From NCBI GenBank assembly GCA_964511265.1, contig CAZEES010000011.1, forward strand, positions 1 through 36,803: a stretch of DNA of 36,803 nucleotides, in the 5' to 3' direction. This document shows positions 25,355 through 32,165 of the stretch, piece after piece. A program made the translations under genes and the position numbers. The DNA is from Nitrosopelagicus sp964511265. GTDB taxonomy: Archaea; Thermoproteota; Nitrososphaeria; Nitrososphaerales; Nitrosopumilaceae. Every line of letters begins with the position of its first letter. The stretch's first letter is position 1. The notes under the pieces are model-generated. The model saw nothing but the letters and a program-made list of their open reading frames with translations. It was not told where the DNA came from and did no database searches.

Positions 25355-25894
25355 GTGACAAACCAAGTACAACCATTGTTTATGAAACACTATGGAATTT
25401 CTCCATGGGAGATAAATGTGATTACAAGTATTTTGGATAAAAGATTTCAAACGGATGATGATGAAATTGAAAATACATACGAAGACAAATTTGTAAGTTA
25501 TCTAGAGATATTATTTCCATATTCATTTAATGAGGAATTTTTCAAATGGTTTGATTTCAAAGAATGGGATCGGCTAAAGAGTGTCTTCAAAGAGATGAAA
25601 CGAAGAAGAGGAGATGGAAAAGCAATTAAAATTGAGTTGAATTTTTCAGGAGAGCCAGATATTATTTTCATAATTCAATCGGATCAAAGTCAATGGTTTA
25701 AGATGGAAGTTGAAAAAATTGATTTTGTTGTTGAATTACTCCCATATCATTTAGATTCAGATAAAATTCCTAAAGGAGTTAAAAAAGTGATTTACAATTT
25801 TGACCAAGTAGCCGCAAGATGGAGATTGAATACAGTGTTTACTAATGAGAAGACGTTTGTGAATTCAGAAAATGGTTGGAAGTTAATTACTTAA
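25355..25894 (+). CDS. Hypothetical soluble protein, 179 aa
   Basis: Unrecognised soluble protein with GTG start (25355), 32 nt after the tail-anchored gene. It is rich in acidic and aromatic residues, with no cysteines, signal or membrane segment. Aromatic-rich patches (FNEEFFKWFDFKEWDRL, residues about 58-75) and a basic KRRRGDGK loop stand out. The C-terminal half (PDIIFIIQSDQSQWFKMEVEKIDFVVELL) looks like a beta-alpha unit. Its end overlaps the opposite gene by 8 nt. Confidence 0.7.
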   Translation: MTNQVQPLFMKHYGISPWEINVITSILDKRFQTDDDEIENTYEDKFVSYLEILFPYSFNEEFFKWFDFKEWDRLKSVFKEMKRRRGDGKAIKIELNFSGEPDIIFIIQSDQSQWFKMEVEKIDFVVELLPYHLDSDKIPKGVKKVIYNFDQVAARWRLNTVFTNEKTFVNSENGWKLIT

Positions 25895-26321
25895 TCTCTT
25901 TTTCAAGAGGTTCAACTAATCCGTGTAATTCTTTGTATTTGGATTCTATAAAATCAAGGGATTCATCTAATTTTTTTGATTTTCCATATTTGTATCGAAT
26001 TAATTCACGATGATGCCAGAAAGTTTTTCCCTCTTCAACAGAGATAGTGGTAAAATAATCAGTTCCCTTTAGATTATCTGGTAATTTCATTTGATATGGA
26101 AACAGAAATTCTGCGATGAACCATTCATCACCATCAGGATAATCATTACCTGTTTCCACATCAAAAAAGATATGGAGTAGGTTGGATTGCATTAAGCCAT
26201 CTGTAGTAATTTCAGGATGTCTTACATTTGATTTTTTAAAATCAAGTTTTGTTAATTCTGGAACAAAAAATTCGTTAATAATAGATTTTCGAAATATTCT
26301 GTTTACATCGATGATATTCAA
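25887..26321 (-). CDS. Hypothetical soluble protein, 144 aa
   Basis: Unrecognised soluble protein, read from TTG 26321. It has no cysteine, signal peptide or membrane segment. It contains an acidic stretch (ETGNDYPDGDEWFIAEFLFPYQ, about 55-76) and an FWHHREL segment, then a Lys/Glu-rich C-terminal helix. It lies on the same strand as the 2-oxoacid oxidoreductase downstream of korB, 46 nt away, and could be transcribed with it. Confidence 0.7.
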   Translation of the reverse strand: MNIIDVNRIFRKSIINEFFVPELTKLDFKKSNVRHPEITTDGLMQSNLLHIFFDVETGNDYPDGDEWFIAEFLFPYQMKLPDNLKGTDYFTTISVEEGKTFWHHRELIRYKYGKSKKLDESLDFIESKYKELHGLVEPLEKEIK

Positions 26322-26367
26322 TAACAGTAAAAAAGAAAAAACTATCTAATAATCATTTGTCAATTAA

Positions 26368-27333
26368 TCATACATCGTACGCATCAAGAATTTTATTAAT
26401 TTTTGTAATTGGAATGTTGTTTTTTGAGATATTTTGTAATGCTGAAGGATTTTCAACATAATTTGGAATTTTATCGGTTAATCTTCTAGTATATGGAGTA
26501 ATTAGTTCATTTTTATAAAATATTCCAGTTGGTATTTTAGAATCCCATTCAAGTGATTTTACAAGTGCTTGGGTTTTTTTCTGATTCAATTCAGTCTCAT
26601 TACTATAATGCACAACAGGATCATAATCTGTATCTTCTAATTTGTAAATACGAGGCATAGGTTTTTTTGTTATTTCATCAATTCTATCTTCGCCACTAAA
26701 CCAATCTCTAGTATTGATATCATTATATGTTGGACAAGGCTGTAAGACATCAAGAAATGCAAGTCCCTTATGTTTGACTGCAGCAATAATTAGATCTTTT
26801 AGTTGACGAATATCATATGAATAGCCTCTAGCTGCAAATGTGAATCCACTTGCAATTGCTAATCCAATCGGATTTACATTATAATTTGTATTTGGAGTAG
26901 GAAGAGATTTGGTTTTTTCACCTAGTTTCAATGTTGGAGATGCTTGGCCTTTTGTAAGTCCATAAACTGCATTATCAAAGATTATGTATGTCATATCCAC
27001 ATTACGTCTTCCAGCAGCAACAAAATGTCCTGCACCAATTCCAAGTCCATCACCATCTCCACCTACTGCAATGATTTCCAAGTTTGGATTTGCAATTTTA
27101 GCACCTTGTGCAAAAGTTAGAACACGCCCATGTAGAGTATGCACTCCAAAAACATTAATGAAATGTGAGGTTTTGCCCGAACAACCAATTCCAGAGAATA
27201 TTGTAGATTGATGACGTGGAATTTCCATCTCTGCCAATGCCATTTGGATTGCATTAACGATTCCAAAATCACCACATCCAGGACACCAATCATTATGAAC
27301 ATCAGTTTTGAAATCGCCTATCTTAAGCGCCAT
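26368..27333 (-). CDS. korB: 2-oxoacid:ferredoxin oxidoreductase, beta subunit
   Basis: Thiamine-diphosphate subunit of an enzyme that oxidises (or forms) 2-oxoacids using ferredoxin. It begins with DWCPGCGDFGIVNAI, continues with GCSGKTSHF, and has the TPP-Mg motif GGDGDGLGIG with N-containing IIFDNAVYGLTKGQ about 25 residues later. The CPGC motif and one further Cys suggest the usual [4Fe-4S] site. Length is 321 residues. A strong Shine-Dalgarno precedes it. Substrate (2-oxoglutarate or pyruvate) cannot be fixed from the sequence. Confidence 0.94.
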   Translation of the reverse strand: MALKIGDFKTDVHNDWCPGCGDFGIVNAIQMALAEMEIPRHQSTIFSGIGCSGKTSHFINVFGVHTLHGRVLTFAQGAKIANPNLEIIAVGGDGDGLGIGAGHFVAAGRRNVDMTYIIFDNAVYGLTKGQASPTLKLGEKTKSLPTPNTNYNVNPIGLAIASGFTFAARGYSYDIRQLKDLIIAAVKHKGLAFLDVLQPCPTYNDINTRDWFSGEDRIDEITKKPMPRIYKLEDTDYDPVVHYSNETELNQKKTQALVKSLEWDSKIPTGIFYKNELITPYTRRLTDKIPNYVENPSALQNISKNNIPITKINKILDAYDV

Positions 27334-29233
27334 ATGTTAGAACCTCCTTTTTTTCTGCATTGTCGTTAACAATTTTTTTTAATGTGTCGTATAATTCGGT
27401 ACAAGTCATTGGTCTTCCTGTAAATTTTAAAACATAATAATCAGGATCCTTTTGTAAATTTTGTCTAATTAATGATCCAAGTTGACCATTGTAATTAGCC
27501 TCTATATCAATAATAGTTTTAGAATTAGAAAGGGATTTTTTTAAGAGTTCATTTGGAAATGGATGCAAGAGTTTTATTTCAACAAAACCAATGTTGAATC
27601 CATCATTTTTTAACATCTCAATTGCATCAAGAATTGGACCTTGAGTTGATCCCCAAGAAACAATACAGAAATCACCTTCAGAGTGTTTTACAATTTGTTC
27701 AGATTCAGGAATGTTTTCAAGTATGTTATCTAGACGGGACTGTCTTTTATCCATCATTTGTACACGATTTATCGGATCCTCAGATATGTGACCATATATG
27801 TCACTTTCATCACCAGTGTTCCAAAATATTCCGTCTTCTAGACCCAATTTTGATCTTGGAGATATTCCGTCTTCAGTATGAGCAAATCTCTTGTAATCAT
27901 CAGAGGAGACTTGTTCTAATAATTTTCCCCTATCAATAGTGACTTTTGTTTCATCAAATCTTTCACATGTAGTAACAGAACTAGCAATGAATTTGTCTAA
28001 CATGTGTATAACAGGAACTTGAAAGACATCAGCATAATTAAACATCTGAGTTGTATCATAGAAACTATCCGAGACATTACCAGATGCATAAACAATTCTA
28101 GGAAATTCACCGACACCAGAATTTATTGCACACAATAAATCATCTTGCCCATGACGTGTAGGTAAACCAGTAGAGGGTCCACTTCTTTGATAAAATGTGA
28201 TAACAACTGGAACTTCATTAATTCCTGCCCAACTCAAACATTCAGTCATCAATGCAAATCCAGGTCCAGAAGTACACGTAGAAGAACGCGTTCCGGTCAA
28301 AGAAGAACCAATTGCCATACCTATTGCAGAAATTTCATCTTCAGTTTGTACTACAAGTGTTGAACCAGGACGATCTTCATTTATCTCAAGTATCTCATTG
28401 GTTTCAAGAAAATTACTTTCATCAGTTGCAGGAGTTATTGGATAATATGATTGGAATCTACATCCGGCAATGATTTTTCCAATTGATGTGCCATAATATC
28501 CTTGAACTAAAATTGTATTTTCTTCAATTTGTTTTGTTTCAAACTTGTAGTTATTATTTTCAAAATTTGCAGCAGCATGATTATAAGCAAAATTTGCAGC
28601 AGACACATTCATGTCAGCCATAGATTTTTTCTTTGAAAAAATTGAATTAACAGATTCTGTTAGTTTTTCGAATGGAATCATTAACAGTCCAAGAGAAAGT
28701 GAAACACCTAGAACATTAAACATACGGCTCATGTTTTTAATCCGTGGGTTTTCTAATTTTTCAGATAATTCAGTTAAGAGACCACGAAAAGAAACAGAGT
28801 ATACTTTGACACTATTTTCAGATGCCAATTCCAACATTCCTTTAACAGTATTCTCTTTATTTTTAGATTTTAGTAAAGTTTCTAGTCTTTCTTTAAAATC
28901 ATTTTCAAATGTAATGACATTAGATGTTTTCATATTTTCCAAAGTTGAATCATAGATTATGATACCATTCTCTAAAACATCATCAGCATGACGAAAAATA
29001 GTTTCAGCATCAAATGCAATCAACATGTTTGTTCCTTTGACACTAGAACGAATCTTTTTATCAGAAATTCTTACTGCAAAATAGCTGTGTTCACCTTTAA
29101 TGTTTGAATAATATTCACGTTTTCCAAATATTTGATATCCCATCTTTGAAAAAACTTGAGAGAAGATGTTTGCCGCAGTTTCAACACCACTTCCTTGTGG
29201 CCCACCAATCATCCATGTAAAGTCAGTGACCAT
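27323..29233 (-). CDS. korA: 2-oxoacid:ferredoxin oxidoreductase, fused gamma-alpha subunit
   Basis: Fusion of the gamma domain (residues about 1-190, beginning MIGGPQGSGVETAANIF) and the alpha domain, which contains the YPITP motif (YPITPATDESNFLE) and GPSTGLPTRHGQDDLL. Together with the beta subunit it forms the CoA/ferredoxin-dependent enzyme. The start is placed at ATG 29233 (MVTDFTW), giving 636 residues. A longer reading from 29332 would run through a separate small cysteine-rich ORF in another frame and gives an N-terminus unlike the family. It overlaps korB by 11 nt. Confidence 0.93.
   Translation of the reverse strand: MVTDFTWMIGGPQGSGVETAANIFSQVFSKMGYQIFGKREYYSNIKGEHSYFAVRISDKKIRSSVKGTNMLIAFDAETIFRHADDVLENGIIIYDSTLENMKTSNVITFENDFKERLETLLKSKNKENTVKGMLELASENSVKVYSVSFRGLLTELSEKLENPRIKNMSRMFNVLGVSLSLGLLMIPFEKLTESVNSIFSKKKSMADMNVSAANFAYNHAAANFENNNYKFETKQIEENTILVQGYYGTSIGKIIAGCRFQSYYPITPATDESNFLETNEILEINEDRPGSTLVVQTEDEISAIGMAIGSSLTGTRSSTCTSGPGFALMTECLSWAGINEVPVVITFYQRSGPSTGLPTRHGQDDLLCAINSGVGEFPRIVYASGNVSDSFYDTTQMFNYADVFQVPVIHMLDKFIASSVTTCERFDETKVTIDRGKLLEQVSSDDYKRFAHTEDGISPRSKLGLEDGIFWNTGDESDIYGHISEDPINRVQMMDKRQSRLDNILENIPESEQIVKHSEGDFCIVSWGSTQGPILDAIEMLKNDGFNIGFVEIKLLHPFPNELLKKSLSNSKTIIDIEANYNGQLGSLIRQNLQKDPDYYVLKFTGRPMTCTELYDTLKKIVNDNAEKKEVLTYGA
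27343..27348 (-). promoter_or_regulatory. Strong Shine-Dalgarno of korB
   Basis: On the minus strand AGGAGG lies 9 nt before the korB ATG, inside the end of korA. This is among the clearest ribosome sites in the window, consistent with internal translation of the second gene of an operon. Confidence 0.6.
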
Positions 29234-29234
29234 G

Positions 29235-29369
29235 TCATGCACCCGTCGCTGCATCAAATAATGCACATTCGCATTTGTCACGTTCTCCACAATAGGGACA
29301 AACGCAGATACATTGTTCAATTGGCTTTTCACATTCAGAACAATTTAGAAGATCATCAGAAGAAGACAA
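29235..29369 (-). CDS. 44-residue protein with eight cysteines, upstream of korA
   Basis: Too short for usual gene finders. From TTG 29369 it reads 44 codons to TGA at 29235-29237. Eight cysteines lie within residues 10-35: CSEC (10-13), CIC-V-CPYC (20, 22, 24, 27) and CEC (33, 35). The pattern suggests one or two zinc ribbons or knuckles, or less probably Fe-S binding. The remainder is acidic and polar (SSSDDLL, FDAATGA). Its stop is followed by a 1-nt gap and the korA ATG at 29233, so the genes look translationally coupled. A TATA-like box lies about 22 nt before the TTG. I do not recognise the family; it may regulate or assist the oxidoreductase. Confidence 0.72.
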   Translation of the reverse strand: MSSSDDLLNCSECEKPIEQCICVCPYCGERDKCECALFDAATGA

Positions 29370-29390
29370 TATTTCTTGTATGATTAAATA

Positions 29391-29400
29391 TTATAAATGG
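29391..29400. promoter_or_regulatory. Shared divergent TATA box between the Cys-rich ORF and the dehydrogenase
   Basis: TTATAAATGG on the plus strand contains the self-complementary TTATAA. The ends of the element are about 16-21 nt from the start codons at 29369 (minus) and 29417 (plus). The whole intergenic gap is only 47 nt. One TATA element could therefore drive both divergent, probably leaderless, transcripts. Confidence 0.5.
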
Positions 29401-29416
29401 TTTAACTATACATTCA

Positions 29417-30385
29417 ATGAAAAAACGTTTCAATGTATTAGTTACAAGACGTCTACACAGATCTGCATTAGATGAATTAGAAAGAAAATGTAATGTACAT
29501 TTACACTCAGGAAAAATCCCAATTCCAAAAAAAACTCTAATGAATGAAATCAGAGATATGGATGGATTGGTTTGTCATCCATACGATACAATAGATAAGC
29601 AAGTCATCAATAATGCAAAAAATCTTAAAGTAATTAGTACATTCAGTGTAGGTTTTGATCACATTGATATTAAAGTTGCAAAATCACAAAAAATCAAAAT
29701 TGGGTATACGCCAGAAGTTTTGACAAATGCAACAGCAGAGCTAACAATTGGATTAATCCTAGATGTGCTAAGAAGAATTTCCGAAGGAGATAGAATTATT
29801 CGTGGTAAAAAATGGAAGCAAATTTTTGGTGCCTATGATTATACAGGAACCGAAGTTTCAGGGAAGACTATCGGGATTATAGGAATGGGAAGAATTGGGA
29901 GAGAAGTTGCAAAAAAGGCGAATGGTTTAGGCATGAATGTAATTTATCATAGCAGAAAACCAGTATCAAAAAGTATAGAGAATATGTTAAAAGCAAAATA
30001 TGTCTCAGAAAATATACTCTATAAGAATAGTGATATAATTTCACTTCATGTTCCATACAATCATGATACACATCATTTAATGAATTCAAAAATTTTTAAA
30101 AAAATGAAGAAGACTGCTTTTTTGATAAACACATCTAGAGGAAAGATTGTTAATGAAAAACAACTAGTGACTGCTTTGAAAACAAAACAAATTCAAGGTG
30201 CTGGAATGGATGTATATGAATTAGAACCAGTCAAAAAAAATAATCCATTATTAAAAATAGAAAATGTTGTTTTAGCGCCACATGTTGGAAGCTCAACTAA
30301 AGAAACAAGACAAAAAATGTCAGATATTACGGCAAGAAATCTAATTTTAGGATTAGAAGGGAAAAAGTTACTTTATTCAGTTTAA
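29417..30385 (+). CDS. D-isomer-specific 2-hydroxyacid dehydrogenase
   Basis: NAD(P)-dependent enzyme reducing 2-oxoacids to D-2-hydroxyacids or the reverse. Rossmann motif IGIIGMGRIGREVAKK (about 152-167), catalytic R241 (INTSRGKIVN), E270 (DVYELEP) and H289 (APHVGSSTKE) are all in place. The 322-residue length fits the glyoxylate/hydroxypyruvate reductase and short phosphoglycerate dehydrogenase groups; there is no C-terminal ACT domain, so long SerA is ruled out. The substrate is not decidable. It is divergent from the 2-oxoacid oxidoreductase genes. Confidence 0.92.
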   Translation: MKKRFNVLVTRRLHRSALDELERKCNVHLHSGKIPIPKKTLMNEIRDMDGLVCHPYDTIDKQVINNAKNLKVISTFSVGFDHIDIKVAKSQKIKIGYTPEVLTNATAELTIGLILDVLRRISEGDRIIRGKKWKQIFGAYDYTGTEVSGKTIGIIGMGRIGREVAKKANGLGMNVIYHSRKPVSKSIENMLKAKYVSENILYKNSDIISLHVPYNHDTHHLMNSKIFKKMKKTAFLINTSRGKIVNEKQLVTALKTKQIQGAGMDVYELEPVKKNNPLLKIENVVLAPHVGSSTKETRQKMSDITARNLILGLEGKKLLYSV

Positions 30386-30648
30386 TCCAACTGGATCAAT
30401 GTATCATCTGGATTTCCTTTAACACAATCAGTTCCCACTGCTTTGAGTTTTTGGAATTCAAGTGTTCCTTCCGGGATTTTTCCTATTTTTTGAAGTTCGC
30501 CAATTTTAACAGATACAATATTTTTGTGCTTTTCACATGTAATTCCAACCATATAAGATTCAGAATCATGGACAATTTCTACAACATATTCAGGGGGGTT
30601 TACACAATCATGCCCATTTTGTTTTACAGAGCATCTATCAGGCAGCAT
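30382..30648 (-). CDS. Small Cys/His protein, hypothetical
   Basis: An 88-residue protein from ATG 30648 (MLPDRCSVKQNGHDCVNPPEY). It has two N-terminal cysteines (DRCSVKQNGHDC), an ITCEKH motif in the middle and one more Cys near the end, so it may bind a zinc ion. An upstream in-frame ATG at 30705 would overlap the flavoprotein gene by 34 nt; ATG 30648 leaves a 23-nt gap and is preferred. It follows the flavoprotein gene in the same direction, and its stop shares the TTAA palindrome with the convergent dehydrogenase gene. Family unknown. Confidence 0.7.
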   Translation of the reverse strand: MLPDRCSVKQNGHDCVNPPEYVVEIVHDSESYMVGITCEKHKNIVSVKIGELQKIGKIPEGTLEFQKLKAVGTDCVKGNPDDTLIQLD

Positions 30649-30671
30649 ATGATTACCATTTTGAGGGAATA

Positions 30672-31970
30672 TTAAATTTGTTCTATTATAGAATTGAAAT
30701 TCCATAATGAATTCTTTTGTGAATTCGGATTTTTCAGAATTCCTTTATCTTGTAATTTTTTAACAACCAGAGCTGAATATGCGGGTGCGCCAGTTGCACC
30801 TGGAGAATTATAATTTACAATATGAAATGAGTTATGACCTTCACGTTCTAATACATCATGAATAAAACTTCCATCAGGAGAAATAACAGGAGTACGTATT
30901 CCTGCAGTTCCTTTTTTTGTAAAATAATCTGGATTTAGCGATGGGATGAAATTCATTACACGTTGGACCATCGCATCTTTTGAAATTGAGCTTCTAAATT
31001 CATGTGTAATTAATGATAAAAAATCTGGATTTAGAAATAATTTTTTTGCACCACCTGTCAAGATATCACCTAATTTTGAAATTGTAGATGGAATATCAGT
31101 TACAAATCCATCATAGGTTTCAGGCGTGGGTACAGGCACAGCGTTAGGACCAATTTCAGTGGTTCCATTAGCGCGTTTAATCCAATGTGGATCAAGGAAG
31201 GGAAATTCAGGATGCCTTGCAACAGAGTAAATGTTTGTTTTTACAATATCAGCATAATTACTATCAGCTATCCAGTATTCACCTCTAAAATGAAGATCAG
31301 AGTGTGATTCGAACAAATCAAATTGCTTTGCAATATCAAGTGAATTTCCACCAGAACAATTAATGAGATAATCACATTCAATTGAAGAATTATCTGTAAA
31401 ATTTATTTGAATTAAATCATTATTTATTAGAAATGATTTAACATTTTTTTGAAAAAGAAATTCAGTTGAATTTTGACTTGATATTTTTTGAATTTCTTGC
31501 GTGAGTTTTGAATAATCAGTAGATACATCACTTTTGCATAATAATCCAGAATAACATTCAACATTTTTTTCCTTTTTCTTTAATTCATTAGAATCAAGTA
31601 ATGAAAGATTATCTTCAGACACACCATTTTGTATTCCCCATTTTTGATATTTTTCTAATGTTTGATGTTGTGCTTCATCTAGAGCAATTTCTATAGTTCC
31701 AACCTCATTCCATGGTGACATTGTAGTTTTTGCAAGGGTTTTCCATAATTCATGGGACATATGAGCAGATTTAGCAAAAATTTTTTTCTTTTCAGGATTT
31801 AGATAAAATGGAGTGTGAACTACACCAGTATTTCTTCCGCTAGTGTGTTTTGCAACGGCAGATTCTTTTTCTATTACACATACACTAGAGTCATAAAGAT
31901 TTGAGATCCAATAAGAAATTGTTGTGCCTAAAATTCCTCCACCTATAATTGCAATATCAAATTTTTTCAA
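30672..31970 (-). CDS. lhgO: FAD-dependent L-2-hydroxyglutarate dehydrogenase-like oxidoreductase
   Basis: Member of the DAO flavoprotein superfamily that, in its best-known relatives, oxidises L-2-hydroxyglutarate to 2-oxoglutarate. It starts with the FAD-binding IAIIGGGILGTTISYW (GxGxxG at about 10-15), then VIEKESAVAKHTSGRNTGVVHTPFY, which is the LhgO-like HTSGRNSGVIH signature, and GTIEIA. The C-terminal FAD segment is around the NYNSPGATGAPAYSALVV stretch. Length is 432 residues. The start is TTG. Its placement beside 2-oxoacid enzymes supports a role in recycling a 2-hydroxyacid by-product. Confidence 0.85.
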   Translation of the reverse strand: MKKFDIAIIGGGILGTTISYWISNLYDSSVCVIEKESAVAKHTSGRNTGVVHTPFYLNPEKKKIFAKSAHMSHELWKTLAKTTMSPWNEVGTIEIALDEAQHQTLEKYQKWGIQNGVSEDNLSLLDSNELKKKEKNVECYSGLLCKSDVSTDYSKLTQEIQKISSQNSTEFLFQKNVKSFLINNDLIQINFTDNSSIECDYLINCSGGNSLDIAKQFDLFESHSDLHFRGEYWIADSNYADIVKTNIYSVARHPEFPFLDPHWIKRANGTTEIGPNAVPVPTPETYDGFVTDIPSTISKLGDILTGGAKKLFLNPDFLSLITHEFRSSISKDAMVQRVMNFIPSLNPDYFTKKGTAGIRTPVISPDGSFIHDVLEREGHNSFHIVNYNSPGATGAPAYSALVVKKLQDKGILKNPNSQKNSLWNFNSIIEQI

Positions 31971-32008
31971 TATACTTTACAATAGATAGCTGAGTTTTAA
32001 ATTAAAGA

Positions 32009-32110
32009 TGGCGCCGAGAGAGAGATTTGAACTCTCGATCCCTTGCGAGAACGTGCTTTATGGTTTTTAGATTTCCAGGCACGCGCCCTACCAGGCTAGG
32101 CGACCTCGGC
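32009..32110 (-). tRNA. tRNA-Ser (GGA) with intron
   Basis: The minus strand folds as a class II tRNA: acceptor GCCGAGG/TCTCGGC, D-arm GCCTAGCCTGGTAGGGC, anticodon stem CGTGC/GCACG, 15-nt variable arm with a GCAA-loop hairpin, T-arm GAGAG-TTCAAAT-CTCTC, discriminator G73 and an encoded CCA. The anticodon GGA (32074-32076) reads UCC/UCU serine codons. The long variable arm and G73 are serine traits. The anticodon loop is 22 nt instead of 7, explained by a 15-nt intron. A TATA-like box lies upstream. Confidence 0.95.
32058..32072 (-). other. 15-nt archaeal intron in tRNA-Ser(GGA), canonical position 37/38
   Basis: Removing ATCTAAAAACCATAA leaves the normal loop CTGGAAA. Inside the precursor, TGG (U33-G35) can pair with CCA in the intron, giving the bulge-helix-bulge shape cut by the tRNA splicing endonuclease. 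The exact cut positions could shift by one base because A residues flank both sites. Confidence 0.85.
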
Positions 32111-32111
32111 A

Positions 32112-32125
32112 TTAGCTTTCGCTAA
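32112..32125 (-). other. Small hairpin in the tRNA leader
   Basis: On the transcript strand TTAGC-GAAA-GCTAA forms a 5-bp stem with a GAAA tetraloop, just before the mature 5' end of the tRNA. It may be part of the tRNA precursor leader or an end signal for the gene at 32166-32612. Confidence 0.4.
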
Positions 32126-32142
32126 ATAATAATTTGATAGTG

Positions 32143-32153
32143 ATTATAAAAAT
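32143..32153 (-). promoter_or_regulatory. TATA-like box of the tRNA-Ser gene
   Basis: ATTTTTATAAT on the minus strand, about 32 nt before the mature tRNA 5' end, fits an archaeal TATA box with a short leader. Confidence 0.5.
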
Positions 32154-32165
32154 GCATTAGGTTGT

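Noticed and set aside
29234..29332. N-terminal extension of korA
   Set aside because: Overlaps the Cys-rich ORF in another frame and is not like the family N-terminus.
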